Source: an uncultured Collinsella sp. (GTDB lineage Bacteria > Actinomycetota > Coriobacteriia > Coriobacteriales > Coriobacteriaceae). From it: a DNA stretch of 38,352 nucleotides. The notes beneath the pieces are model-generated. The model was given only the letters and a program-made list of their open reading frames with translations, did no database searches and was not told the origin of the DNA. The stretch lies in NCBI GenBank assembly GCA_900547655.1, contig URHQ01000009.1, forward strand, positions 1 through 38,352. Reading direction: 5' to 3'. Below, in pieces: positions 16,419 to 24,519 of the stretch (within the stretch, counting starts at the first letter, position 1; each line of letters opens with the position of its first letter). The translations under genes and the position numbers were made by a program.

Positions 16419-16562
16419 GTGAGCTATTGGCTCATTCATGGATGCGGGAGTTTGACGCGCGGGGGATGAGGACAAATGCCCAAACTTCCCGTGATTGCGC
16501 AAACGCTCCATCGCGTTTCCCTAATTCATCTGGGAAAACAACTGCAAACGATTGCAAGTAAC

Positions 16563-16592
16563 CGGTGAACGGTCGAAAACTACCGTTCACCG
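16563..16592. promoter_or_regulatory. Inverted pair of an 11-bp motif upstream of the PTS
   Basis: CGGTGAACGGT (16563-16573) and its exact reverse complement ACCGTTCACCG (16582-16592) are separated by eight bases. The same pair of 11-mers occurs upstream of the other PTS gene at 32337-32347 and 32413-32423. Confidence 0.5.
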
Positions 16593-16780
16593 ATAATCTC
16601 AAAACTGGTTCTAACTGGTATTAAGTCAAAAAGACCAATTCACATATCTTCACAATGACCTGCAATTTTTCTACACGCTATTTTTAGCCGCCCTGCGTTG
16701 TTTAGACACCGGGAAAGATCCGTTCTTTTGCCAAAGCGTTTCGAAACGGTTTCAAAACCGCAGGTAGAAGTGTTAACGAG

Positions 16781-16818
16781 CGGTAAACGGTCGAAATATC
16801 ACCGTGAGCGGTGCAAAA
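16781..16818. promoter_or_regulatory. Two diverged copies of the same motif
   Basis: CGGTAAACGGTCGAAAT (from 16781) and GTGAGCGGTGCAAAA (from 16804) match the motif with small changes, in direct orientation about 23 bases apart. They lie 45-80 bases upstream of the proposed -10 box. Confidence 0.4.
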
Positions 16819-16863
16819 ACGTTTTACTGTTTGAATCAGCGAAAGCGACCTCTTCTGGGGTGA

Positions 16864-16912
16864 TATAGTGACAACACGTCACGTGGTTACTACCAGTTTA
16901 GAAACCACTGGT
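16864..16912 (+). promoter_or_regulatory. PTS operon promoter with GntR operator
   Basis: TATAGT (16864-16869) is a likely -10; no good -35 is seen, so an activator may be needed. TGGTTACTACCA (16884-16895) lies just downstream, at the expected transcription start. The longer form CTGGTTACTACCAG occurs at the agaS promoter (21176-21189). ACCAGT/ACTGGT (16892-16897 with 16907-16912) forms an overlapping inverted repeat. Half-sites CTGGT also occur at 16605 and 16615. Confidence 0.55.
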
Positions 16913-16959
16913 CTTTAAAGAACGCTTTCTAAGAAGCTTTAAGGGCGAGCGCCCGCTGG

Positions 16960-17005
16960 CTTCCGAAAATCATCGGACTCAGATCGTACACACCTTCGGA
17001 AGGGA
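16960..17005 (+). promoter_or_regulatory. Possible hairpin over the IIA ribosome binding site
   Basis: CTTCCGAA (16960-16967) can pair with TTCGGAAG (16995-17002). The right arm overlaps GGAAGGGA, the ribosome binding site of the IIA gene. The loop is 27 nt. Confidence 0.3.
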
Positions 17006-17012
17006 AATTTGA

Positions 17013-17456
17013 ATGGTTGGCTTTATTCTTACCGGTCATGGACAGTTCGCACCCGGCCTTGCAGGCGCTATCGCTATGGTTGCCGGCGACCAGCCTGCTT
17101 TTACCGTCGTTCCTTTTGAGGGCGACCAGGCCGCATCCTACGGTGAGGATCTCCGCGCCGCTATTACCGCCATGCGCGAGGAGTGCGATGGCGTGCTCGT
17201 CTTTACCGACCTGCTTGGCGGCACCCCGTTCAACCAGTCGATGATGATTGCCCAGGATGTCGACAACGTCGAGGTTCTGACTGGCACCAACCTTCCCATG
17301 GTTATTGAGCTTCTGTTCCTCCGCGGCAATGCCACGCTCGCCGAGCTTGGCGAGCAGGCCGTGACCGTTGGCCAGACGGGCATCACCGCCCAGACGGTCG
17401 CATCCGTTGCCGGCTCCGAGGAAGAGGATATCTTCGGCGACGAGGACGGCATCTAA
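17013..17456 (+). CDS. PTS mannose/galactosamine-family EIIA
   Basis: A 147-residue IIA subunit of the mannose-fructose-sorbose PTS family. The phosphoryl-accepting His is H9 in ILTGHGQFAPG, and VFTDLLGGTPFNQS is the second signature. It takes phosphate from HPr and passes it to IIB. It is the first gene of a five-gene run (IIA, YajC-like, IIB, IIC, IID) and follows a 660-bp control region. Context with agaS, a deacetylase and a LacC-type kinase suggests an amino sugar such as N-acetylgalactosamine, but specificity lies in IIC and IID and cannot be read directly. Confidence 0.92.
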   Translation: MVGFILTGHGQFAPGLAGAIAMVAGDQPAFTVVPFEGDQAASYGEDLRAAITAMREECDGVLVFTDLLGGTPFNQSMMIAQDVDNVEVLTGTNLPMVIELLFLRGNATLAELGEQAVTVGQTGITAQTVASVAGSEEEDIFGDEDGI

Positions 17457-17737
17457 TGGCCGATTTCGGAGCCAACGTCCTGAGCTCCTCGGTCGCCCTT
17501 TTAGGCCTGCTTGTCATCATGGGCTTGATTTACACCATCTGGTCGCAAATCAATATGAAGAAGAAGCAGAAGTACTTCAAGGAGCTGCACACCGAGCTCA
17601 AGCCGGGTCAGGAGGTTCTTTTCGCCGGCGGTATCTACGGAACCGTCAAAGGCATCGAAGGCGAGAAGGTCCAGATCAAAGTCCGATCCGGAGCCGTCGT
17701 AGATGTTTCGCGTTACGCGATTCAGGAGATCAAGTAA
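17456..17737 (+). CDS. YajC-like small membrane protein in the PTS operon
   Basis: A 93-residue protein with one N-terminal transmembrane segment (about 11-31) and a basic turn (MKKKQKYF). A small beta domain with the YajC pattern follows (ELKPGQEVLFAGGIYGTV, then EKVQIKVRSGAVVDVSRYAI). YajC normally joins SecDF at the Sec translocon. A YajC gene inside a mannose-family PTS operon is also known from streptococcal hyaluronan/amino-sugar loci, so this is probably a PTS-associated paralogue. Its ATG overlaps the IIA stop by one base, so the two are translationally coupled. Confidence 0.8.
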   Translation: MADFGANVLSSSVALLGLLVIMGLIYTIWSQINMKKKQKYFKELHTELKPGQEVLFAGGIYGTVKGIEGEKVQIKVRSGAVVDVSRYAIQEIK

Positions 17738-17773
17738 CTGTCGTCAGCAAATATCGAAAGGAAGCTGATCAAC

Positions 17774-18256
17774 ATGGCAGAACCCAACATTCTTCTTACC
17801 CGCATCGATAACCGACTGGTTCATGGTCAGGTTGCCACCCAGTGGAACTCCACTCTGGGCTCCAACCTCATCCTCGTCGCCAACGACGACGTGGCGTCCA
17901 ACACCATGCGCCAGAACCTCATGAAGATGGCCGCTCCCGCCGGCGTCGCTACGCGTTTCTTCTCCCTGCAGAAGACCATCGACGTCATTGGCAAGGCGAG
18001 CCCGCGCCAGAAGATCTTCATCGTGGCCGAAACACCGGAAGACGTGCTTACGCTCGTCAAGGGCGGTGTGCCTATAAAGAAGGTAAACATCGGCAACATG
18101 CACATGTCGGAAGGAAAGCGCCAAGTCGCCACCTCCGTCGCAGTTAACGACGAGGATGTCGCTGCGTTTAAAGAGCTGCAGGAATTGGGGGTGGAGTTGG
18201 AGATCAGGCGCGTTCCGAGCACGCCTGTTGAGGACACGAGCAAGCTCTTCTCGTAA
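17774..18256 (+). CDS. PTS mannose/galactosamine-family EIIB
   Basis: A 160-residue IIB subunit. H17 in RIDNRLVHGQV is the phosphorylated residue. The rest (VANDDVASNTMRQNLMKMAAP, VKGGVPIKKVNIGNMH) follows the family. It passes phosphate from IIA to the incoming sugar at IIC/IID. GAAAGGAAG precedes the ATG. A full-length paralogue at 27519 has Tyr at the position of H17. Confidence 0.94.
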   Translation: MAEPNILLTRIDNRLVHGQVATQWNSTLGSNLILVANDDVASNTMRQNLMKMAAPAGVATRFFSLQKTIDVIGKASPRQKIFIVAETPEDVLTLVKGGVPIKKVNIGNMHMSEGKRQVATSVAVNDEDVAAFKELQELGVELEIRRVPSTPVEDTSKLFS

Positions 18257-18346
18257 TCCTCGTGATCCACGTTGTCAGGAGTGAAACCCTGACGTTCTGT
18301 ACGTGATATCCAAAGTGCGTACATACATTTTGAAAGGAGGAGCAAG

Positions 18347-19147
18347 ATGGAATACTCGATCATCCAGATCGCTCTGGTCTTCGTTGTTACGTTCATCGCG
18401 GCAATCGACCAGTTTGACTTCCTCGAGTCTCTCTATCAGCCCATCGTCACCGGCGCCGTCATCGGTCTTATCCTTGGCGACCTCAACACCGGTCTTCTCG
18501 TGGGTGGTACCTATCAGCTCATGACGATCGGCAACATGCCGATCGGAGGCGCTCAGCCGCCTAACGCCGTCATCGGCGGCATCATGGCAGCCATTCTCGC
18601 TATCGCCACGGGCCTCGAGCCCAACGCGGCAGTCGGCCTCGCCATTCCGTTCGCTCTGCTTGGCCAGCTTGGCGTTACCCTGGTCTTCACGCTTATGTCC
18701 CCGCTTATGTCCACGGCCGATAACATGGCTCACAACGCGGACACCAAGGGCATCGAGCGCCTGAACTACTTCGCCATGGCTCTGCTCGGCCTGATCTTCG
18801 CTGTCGTCGTCACCCTGTTCTTCATCGCTGGCGCTACCATCGGTCAGACCATCGCTTCTGCCATCCCGACTTGGCTGCAGACCGGTCTGTCCGCTGCAGG
18901 CGGCATGATGCGCTTCGTCGGCTTCGCCGTCCTGCTCAAGGTTATGATGAACCGCGATATGTGGGGCTTCTTCCTCATGGGCTTCGGCCTCGCGCTCATC
19001 ACCGTTGCCAACGATTCGCTGGCAACCCCTGCTCTGCTCATCCTCGCTCTCATCGGCTTCGGCATCGCTTTCTGGGACTTCCAGCAGCAGACCGAGCTGA
19101 AGGGTGCAGCTGTTTCTGACGGAGGTGACTTCGAAGATGGCATCTAA
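18347..19147 (+). CDS. PTS mannose/galactosamine-family EIIC
   Basis: A 266-residue integral membrane subunit with many hydrophobic helices. Family motifs include GLILGDLNTGLLVGGTYQLMTIGNMPIGGAQPPNAV split across the first third. It forms the sugar path together with IID. AAAGGAGG lies just upstream of the ATG. Its end overlaps the IID start by 11 bases. Confidence 0.93.
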   Translation: MEYSIIQIALVFVVTFIAAIDQFDFLESLYQPIVTGAVIGLILGDLNTGLLVGGTYQLMTIGNMPIGGAQPPNAVIGGIMAAILAIATGLEPNAAVGLAIPFALLGQLGVTLVFTLMSPLMSTADNMAHNADTKGIERLNYFAMALLGLIFAVVVTLFFIAGATIGQTIASAIPTWLQTGLSAAGGMMRFVGFAVLLKVMMNRDMWGFFLMGFGLALITVANDSLATPALLILALIGFGIAFWDFQQQTELKGAAVSDGGDFEDGI

Positions 19148-20219
19148 TGAGTATGTGATCCCGGAGCACTACGAGGATCTCACTCCTGCTCCGCAGCTCG
19201 ACCAGAAGACCCTCAACAAGATGGCTTGGCGCTCCTGCTTCCTGCAGGCATCGTTCAACTACGAGCGCATGCAGGCCGCTGGCTGGCTTTACTCCATCAT
19301 CCCCGGTCTGGAGAAGATCCACACCAACAAGAACGACCTCGCGGCTTCCATGAGCCATAACCTGGAGTTCTTCAACACCCACCCGTTCCTCGTCACCTTT
19401 GTTATGGGCATCGTGCTTTCGCTCGAGCAGAACAAGGTTGACATCCCCACGATCCGCGCCGTCCGCGTCGCCGCAATGGGCCCGCTCGGTGGTATCGGTG
19501 ACGCCCTGTTCTGGCTGACGCTCGTGCCTATCACGGCCGGCATCACCTCCAACATGGCCATCAACGGCAACGCCGCTGCGCCGATCATCTTCCTGGTGAT
19601 CTTCAACGCCGTCCAGTTCGCTCTGCGCTTCTGGCTCATGAACTGGTCCTACAAGCTTGGCACCAGCGCTATTGACGCTCTGACCGCCAACATGCAGGCC
19701 TTCACGCGTGCCGCTTCCATCATGGGCGTCTTCGTCGTCGGTTGCCTGGTCGTCACCATGGGTGGCACCCAGATCAACCTCGAGATCCCCAACGGCACCA
19801 CCCGTGGCCTCTCCGCCACTACCGTGATCGTCTCCGAGAAGGAGGCCAAGAACTTCACCGGTATGGAGGGCATCGATACCGAGACCGCTGAGGCCGGTAC
19901 CATCGCCATGACCGATGAGGACGGCAACGCCCTCACCGCTTCCGATGCCGACGGCAACGCTGTCGAGTGCGGCGTCACCGATCTGGGCAACGGCATGGAG
20001 TCCGTTACCTACGGCACCGTTACCGAGGATCCGGTCAACTTCTCTGTTGCCGACACCCTCAACACCATCGTCCCGAAGCTCGTCCCGCTTATGCTTACGC
20101 TGCTGCTTTACTACATGTTCGCTAAGCACAGCTGGACCCCGACCAAGGGCATTCTCCTGCTCTTCGTCCTTGGCATCCTGGGCGCTGGCCCGCTTGGTCT
20201 CTGGCCGAGCATCTGGTAA
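19137..20219 (+). CDS. PTS mannose/galactosamine-family EIID with large insertion
   Basis: A 360-residue membrane subunit; usual IID proteins are about 270-300 residues. ATG 19137 is chosen because GGAGGTGA lies seven bases upstream inside the IIC end. Residues 1-205 follow the family (WRSCFLQASFNYERMQAAGW, GPLGGIGDALFW), and residues 306-360 hold the last helices (VPKLVPLMLTLLLYYMFAK). Between them, about 210-305 is an acidic, Thr/Gly/Asp-rich stretch with a repeated DGNA (EDGNALTASDADGNAVE). This section is short in typical IIDs. It probably lies on one face of the membrane as an extra domain. Confidence 0.92.
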   Translation: MASNEYVIPEHYEDLTPAPQLDQKTLNKMAWRSCFLQASFNYERMQAAGWLYSIIPGLEKIHTNKNDLAASMSHNLEFFNTHPFLVTFVMGIVLSLEQNKVDIPTIRAVRVAAMGPLGGIGDALFWLTLVPITAGITSNMAINGNAAAPIIFLVIFNAVQFALRFWLMNWSYKLGTSAIDALTANMQAFTRAASIMGVFVVGCLVVTMGGTQINLEIPNGTTRGLSATTVIVSEKEAKNFTGMEGIDTETAEAGTIAMTDEDGNALTASDADGNAVECGVTDLGNGMESVTYGTVTEDPVNFSVADTLNTIVPKLVPLMLTLLLYYMFAKHSWTPTKGILLLFVLGILGAGPLGLWPSIW

Positions 20220-20285
20220 GGCTCTAGCTTGAGGGGTGTGTCCCTACGCGGCTCACACCCCGACCCCTTAAGCCATGTGTATGTT

Positions 20286-20325
20286 AAAAGCCGCGTGCTC
20301 GAAAGAGCGCGCGGCTTTTGTTTTC
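20286..20325 (+). terminator. Intrinsic terminator after the PTS operon
   Basis: A 15-bp stem (20286-20300 with 20305-20319, one G-T pair) has a GAAA tetraloop and is followed by a T-rich run. An extra hairpin with GGGGTGTG/CACACCCC arms lies upstream, at about 20235-20265. Confidence 0.9.
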
Positions 20326-20404
20326 TTGATGATTCGGGTGTGGCAGACAGATAATGCTAAACACCCTAGGTAGTTAGCCGAATTCGAGCAAAAGGGAGGA
20401 TAGG

Positions 20405-21136
20405 ATGGCGATCGGAGCGCGTAAGCAACCGCTGTACGATCAGCTGGTCGATATTCTGACCGAAAAGATCGACCATGAATATCGCGCCGGTGACATGATT
20501 CCTTCCGAGCGCGAACTTTCGGAGCGCTATGGTCTCTCGCGCACTACGGTACGCTTGGCTCTGCAGGAACTGGAGCGTTTAGGACTGGTGGTTCGGCAGC
20601 ACGGTCGCGGTACCTTTGTGACCGACCGTTCGGCAAAGGCAACCAATCTCATGCAGTCCTACAGCTTTACCGAGCAGATGCGCGCGATGGGTCGCGACCC
20701 CGAGACCACGATTCTCGAGTTTTGCGAGATGGAGGCCGATAAAAATCTGGCCGAGCATATGGGATTGCGTATCGGTGATCGCATTTTTAAGCTTAAGCGC
20801 CTTCGTTCTGCCGACAACATGCCCATGATGGTCGAACGCAGCTATCTACCAGTTCGTCAATTTCTGTCCCTAAAGCGACCGCTGCTGGAGCGTAAGCCGC
20901 TTTACGATGTGATTGAGCAAGACTTTCAGCAAAAGATACGCGTGGCCGAAGAGGAGTTCTATGCGAGCATAGCCCGTCCCACCGACGCCCACCTTTTGGG
21001 AATTGTCGAGGGCTCGCCTGTGCTCGATTTGGTCAGGACTACGTATAACGAGTCAAACGAGGTTGTGGAGTACACACTCTCGGTTGCTCGTGCCGATCAG
21101 TTTAAATACAAGGTTTACCACCAGCGTAGCGACTAG
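20405..21136 (+). CDS. GntR/HutC-family regulator with UTRA domain
   Basis: A 243-residue regulator. Residues 8-75 form a winged helix (PSERELSERYGLSRTTVRLALQELERLG, then the wing RQHGRGTFV). Residues 90-238 form a UTRA effector domain that usually binds a phosphorylated sugar. It lies between the PTS operon and agaS. A CTGGT-N4-ACCAG palindrome, the form expected for this family, is found at both flanking promoters, so it probably controls both. AgaR/NagR-type function with an amino-sugar phosphate as effector is inferred. AGGGAGG precedes the ATG. Confidence 0.92.
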   Translation: MAIGARKQPLYDQLVDILTEKIDHEYRAGDMIPSERELSERYGLSRTTVRLALQELERLGLVVRQHGRGTFVTDRSAKATNLMQSYSFTEQMRAMGRDPETTILEFCEMEADKNLAEHMGLRIGDRIFKLKRLRSADNMPMMVERSYLPVRQFLSLKRPLLERKPLYDVIEQDFQQKIRVAEEEFYASIARPTDAHLLGIVEGSPVLDLVRTTYNESNEVVEYTLSVARADQFKYKVYHQRSD

Positions 21137-21175
21137 TGTTCGCATCGTTTCCATATGATGATTCTTTGCATTTAA

Positions 21176-21211
21176 CTGGTTACTACCAGATAACCAACCG
21201 AAGTGTATAAT
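21176..21211 (+). promoter_or_regulatory. agaS promoter with GntR operator
   Basis: CTGGTTACTACCAG (21176-21189) is a palindrome of CTGGT and ACCAG arms around four bases. It occupies the -35 zone of an extended -10 TATAAT (21206-21211), so binding should block transcription. Confidence 0.65.
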
Positions 21212-21250
21212 TGCACGTCAGAGGATTACTTCTAGAGAGAGGTATTAAAA

Positions 21251-22417
21251 ATGTTCGAGAAGAGTGTCGAGGAGCTCACCGAGCTCGGCGCCCAGATCAC
21301 CACGGCCGAGATTGCTCAGCAGCCCGAGCTTTGGCGTGATACGCTCAACATCTATCGCGAGAACAAGGAGGCCATCGAGGCCTTCCTAGCCGAGGCTCGC
21401 GCTATGGGCGAGGGCCGTCTGTCCGTTGTCTTCACCGGTGCCGGTACGTCCGACTATGTTGGCGATACCTGCGCCCCGTACCTGCGTCACGCTGGCAACA
21501 CTGATCTCTACGACTTTAAGCCCATCGCCACGACCGACATCGTGAGCGCCCCGCGCGACTTCCTGCGCGCCGAGGATCCCACGCTCGTGGTTTCCTTTGC
21601 CCGCTCTGGCAACAGCCCCGAGAGCCTTGCTGCCGTTGCCGTTGCCAAGGAGCTCGTCCACAACGTCAAGTTCCTCAACATCACTTGCGCTCCCGAGGGC
21701 AAGCTCGCCGTCGAGTCTGCCGATGATCCCAACGCGCTGACGCTGCTCATTCCGCGCGCCAACGACAAGGGCTTCGCCATGACCGGTTCTTATTCCTGCA
21801 TGACCCTGCTCTCCACCCTTATTTTCGACACTGCCTCTGACGAGCAGAAGGCCGAGTGGGTCGAGACGATTGCCAAGATGGGCGAGGAGGTCATCTCCCG
21901 TGAGCCCGAGATCGCCGATTACCTGGCTGGCGACTTCAACCGCGTGACCTACTTGGGTTCTGGCTCCTTCGGTGGCCTTGCCCAGGAGAGCCAGCTCAAG
22001 ATCCTTGAGCTCGCTCACGGTCTGGTCGCTACTTCCTACGACACCTCTATGGGCTATCGTCACGGACCTAAGTCCTTCGTCGACGATAAGACGCTCGTCT
22101 TCGTGTTCGTCAATAACGACGCCTACACCCGTCAGTACGACATCGACATCCTCAACGAGATCGGTGGCGACGAGATCGCTCAGCACACCATCGCCGTTCA
22201 GCAGGAAGGTGCCACCGTCTACGAGGGCGAGTCCTTCACCTTTAAGGGCTACGAGGCACTTCCCGAGGGCTACCTTGCTCTGCCGTTCGTGATGTTTGCC
22301 CAGGCTATCAGCCTGCTCAACTCCGTGCGCGTGGGCAACACGCCCGACACGCCGAGCCCCACTGGCACGGTCAACCGCGTGGTTAAGGGCGTGACGATTC
22401 ACCCCTTCACCGCTTAA
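21251..22417 (+). CDS. agaS: AgaS-type sugar isomerase/deaminase
   Basis: A 388-residue protein with two SIS domains (about residues 45-200 and 215-375). Motifs include VVFTGAGTSDYVGD, VVSFARSGNSPESLAA and a late YRHGPKSFVDDKT. Length and sequence match AgaS, which converts galactosamine-6-phosphate to tagatose-6-phosphate with loss of ammonia. It therefore links the upstream PTS and the downstream deacetylase to the LacC-type kinase at 25461. It has its own promoter with a GntR operator and a terminator at 22436. A glucosamine-type SIS isomerase is a less likely alternative. Confidence 0.85.
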   Translation: MFEKSVEELTELGAQITTAEIAQQPELWRDTLNIYRENKEAIEAFLAEARAMGEGRLSVVFTGAGTSDYVGDTCAPYLRHAGNTDLYDFKPIATTDIVSAPRDFLRAEDPTLVVSFARSGNSPESLAAVAVAKELVHNVKFLNITCAPEGKLAVESADDPNALTLLIPRANDKGFAMTGSYSCMTLLSTLIFDTASDEQKAEWVETIAKMGEEVISREPEIADYLAGDFNRVTYLGSGSFGGLAQESQLKILELAHGLVATSYDTSMGYRHGPKSFVDDKTLVFVFVNNDAYTRQYDIDILNEIGGDEIAQHTIAVQQEGATVYEGESFTFKGYEALPEGYLALPFVMFAQAISLLNSVRVGNTPDTPSPTGTVNRVVKGVTIHPFTA

Positions 22418-22435
22418 TCGCGTCCCCCTGTAAGG

Positions 22436-22472
22436 GCGCCCGTCCGCTCATAACGGCGGGCGGGCGCTTTTT
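22436..22472 (+). terminator. Intrinsic terminator after agaS
   Basis: A 12-bp stem (22436-22447 with 22456-22467, one G-T pair) has an 8-nt loop and is followed by TTTTT. Confidence 0.9.
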
Positions 22473-22533
22473 GTTTACGTGAGCTGGGTATAAGCATCAC
22501 CACAGTCAACTGCTTTAGAAGCGAGGAGTGCAT

Positions 22534-23703
22534 ATGAGCACGTACGCAATTAAGGCTGACAAGTTCTTCTTGCCGGCAGGCCCGCAACTGGGCGGCTATC
22601 TTATGGTCGAGGATGGCGTCTTTGGCGCCTGGCAGGCCGACGAGCCCTCTTGCGAGATTAAGGACTACACGGGATCGTGGATCGCACCGGGTATGGTCGA
22701 TACTCACATCCATGGCTTCTACAACCACTCAACTACCGATAACGATCCCGAGGGCATCGATATCAGCTCGACCGAGCTCGCCCGTCGCGGTACCACCAGC
22801 TGGCTGCCCACGACGTTCACCGATGGCGTCGAGCAGATCAAGGACGCCTGCGCCGCCATCGCTCAGGCGGACGAGGGTCGCGGCCCCGACTTCTGCGGTG
22901 CCCGCATTCAGGGCATCTACCTGGAGGGCCCCTTCTTTACCATGAAGCACGTGGGCGCGCAGAACCCCGCTTACCTCATCGATCCCTCCGAGGAGGTCTT
23001 CGATCAGTGGCAGGAGGCTGCGGGTGGTCGCATCGTTAAGAGCGCCATGGCGGCCGAGCGCGACGGTGCCGCTGCTTATGCGGCTGCTCTGAACGCCAAG
23101 GGTGTGGTGACCAGCATCGGTCACTCCGACGCCACCTACGATGAGTGCATCGCCGCCATCAACGCCGGTGCCAGCTGCTTTACGCATACCTATAACGGTC
23201 AGCGCGGGCTGCATCACCGTGAGCCCGGTGTCGTGGGCGCTGCCATGTCCACGCCCGAGACCTACGCCGAGATCATCTGTGACGGCAAGCACGTTAACCC
23301 TGCCGCCATCAAGGCGCTGCTGCAGGCAAAGGGCTGGCAACACACGGTGCTCATCACTGACTGCCTGGGCTGCGGCGGCATGCCCGAGGGCAGCTACACC
23401 AGTGGTGGCATGGACGTCATCATGAAGGACAACCTGTGCTGGCTCGCCGACGGCAAGAGCATTGCCGGCTCGGTGCTCACGCTTGCCCAGGGCGTCAAGA
23501 ACATCGTCGACTGGGGCATCGCCAGCGCCGATATCGCCATTCGTATGGCAACCGAGGTGCCGGCACGCTCCGCGCACATCGAGGATAAGTGCGGCAGCAT
23601 CATGCCGGGTCGCGACGCCGACTTTGTCGTGTTCGACCATGAGCTTACCCTCGTCGAGACGTATGTTGGCGGCCAGAGCGTCGGCAACGCCTTTACCGAG
23701 TAA
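22534..23703 (+). CDS. nagA: N-acetyl-amino-sugar-6-phosphate deacetylase
   Basis: A 389-residue amidohydrolase that removes acetate from N-acetylglucosamine- or N-acetylgalactosamine-6-phosphate. The metal and catalytic residues are in place: H58/H60 in DTHIHG, E131 in YLEGPFF, H197 in SIGHSDA, H218 in FTHTYNG and D276 in LITDCLG. Context with agaS suggests the galactosamine form (AgaA), but sequence alone does not separate NagA from AgaA. ATG 22534 is preferred over GTG 22528 because GAGGAG (22523-22528) lies five bases upstream. A C-terminal fragment of a related gene survives at 26430-26561. Confidence 0.9.
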   Translation: MSTYAIKADKFFLPAGPQLGGYLMVEDGVFGAWQADEPSCEIKDYTGSWIAPGMVDTHIHGFYNHSTTDNDPEGIDISSTELARRGTTSWLPTTFTDGVEQIKDACAAIAQADEGRGPDFCGARIQGIYLEGPFFTMKHVGAQNPAYLIDPSEEVFDQWQEAAGGRIVKSAMAAERDGAAAYAAALNAKGVVTSIGHSDATYDECIAAINAGASCFTHTYNGQRGLHHREPGVVGAAMSTPETYAEIICDGKHVNPAAIKALLQAKGWQHTVLITDCLGCGGMPEGSYTSGGMDVIMKDNLCWLADGKSIAGSVLTLAQGVKNIVDWGIASADIAIRMATEVPARSAHIEDKCGSIMPGRDADFVVFDHELTLVETYVGGQSVGNAFTE

Positions 23704-23709
23704 CGATAG

Positions 23710-23746
23710 AAAAAGACGGCGGGCCCGAATCTGCTCGGACCCGCCG
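23710..23746 (-). terminator. Terminator for the flavodoxin gene, shared with the nagA end
   Basis: CGGCGGGCCCGA (23717-23728) pairs with TCGGACCCGCCG (23735-23746) with one mismatch. On the minus strand it is followed by a T-run (A-run at 23710-23714), so it serves the minus-strand gene best. Confidence 0.8.
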
Positions 23747-23778
23747 CATGGGTTAAACGCTCAAAAGCACCTTCACAG

Positions 23779-24363
23779 TTACAGCTTGTTAGCGATCTTC
23801 TTTGCCGTGCGCTTGACGTCGGCCACCAGGCCTCCTGCAGGATGCTCCTTCTCGTATGCTAGACGCTTCTCGCGCTTGGCGTACTCTTCGACGATGATAT
23901 CGCCATATTCGTCTTCGATCTTATCGAAGAAGTCGACGGCGCCCTTAATTTCCTCAGCGGTTGGGTGTCCCTTTTGGACACCGCCGGCGAGTTTGAACGG
24001 CCCCCACGTATCAAAGCCGGGGCAGCCGTAGACACCCATAAAGATGGCCTGCCTCATGCGGCAGATGCCATCGATATCCTTGCCGTACCACTTGTTTTTG
24101 CCACCGTAGGTCATAAGGCCAAACACCTTGTCCTGCGGCTGCAGCACGTTCGTGAGCACTCGTGCCATGTCCTTGTCGATCTCGGAGTAATAGATGCCCG
24201 TGGCGACGCCAATCAGATGGTATTCGTGCAGGTCGGGGTACTCGTTTTTGCCAAGCGCCTTGACGTCGAGGGTATCGATCTCGGGGTGTGCCTCGACGAT
24301 GGCGTCCACGAGCTTTTTCGTATTGCCGTGATGGCGCGAGGCGTAGAGGATGATGGTTCGCAT
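23779..24363 (-). CDS. Flavodoxin-family protein
   Basis: A 194-residue protein. The N terminus MRTIILYASRHHGNTKKLVDAI is the FMN phosphate-binding loop of flavodoxins, here split between the first strand and helix. Later segments (IGVATGIYYSEID, LMTYGGKNKWYG) fit the fold. The tail is basic. ATG 24363 is used; AAAGG lies seven bases upstream. It opposes its neighbours and has no clear link to sugar use, and may be a general electron carrier or an NADPH-FMN-type protein. Confidence 0.85.
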   Translation of the reverse strand: MRTIILYASRHHGNTKKLVDAIVEAHPEIDTLDVKALGKNEYPDLHEYHLIGVATGIYYSEIDKDMARVLTNVLQPQDKVFGLMTYGGKNKWYGKDIDGICRMRQAIFMGVYGCPGFDTWGPFKLAGGVQKGHPTAEEIKGAVDFFDKIEDEYGDIIVEEYAKREKRLAYEKEHPAGGLVADVKRTAKKIANKL

Positions 24364-24519
24364 AAGAAGGCCTTTCAGCTGTAATTGCATCAATGTCTGT
24401 ATGGTACCCCGTTACATGGCTGGGATACCGGACGCATCGATGAACGTGCGGGTTTGTCCTTTGGTTAGGGCCGAGACGGGTACTTGCGAGCAAAAAGCAG
24501 TTGTTCGAAAGGATGGGCA

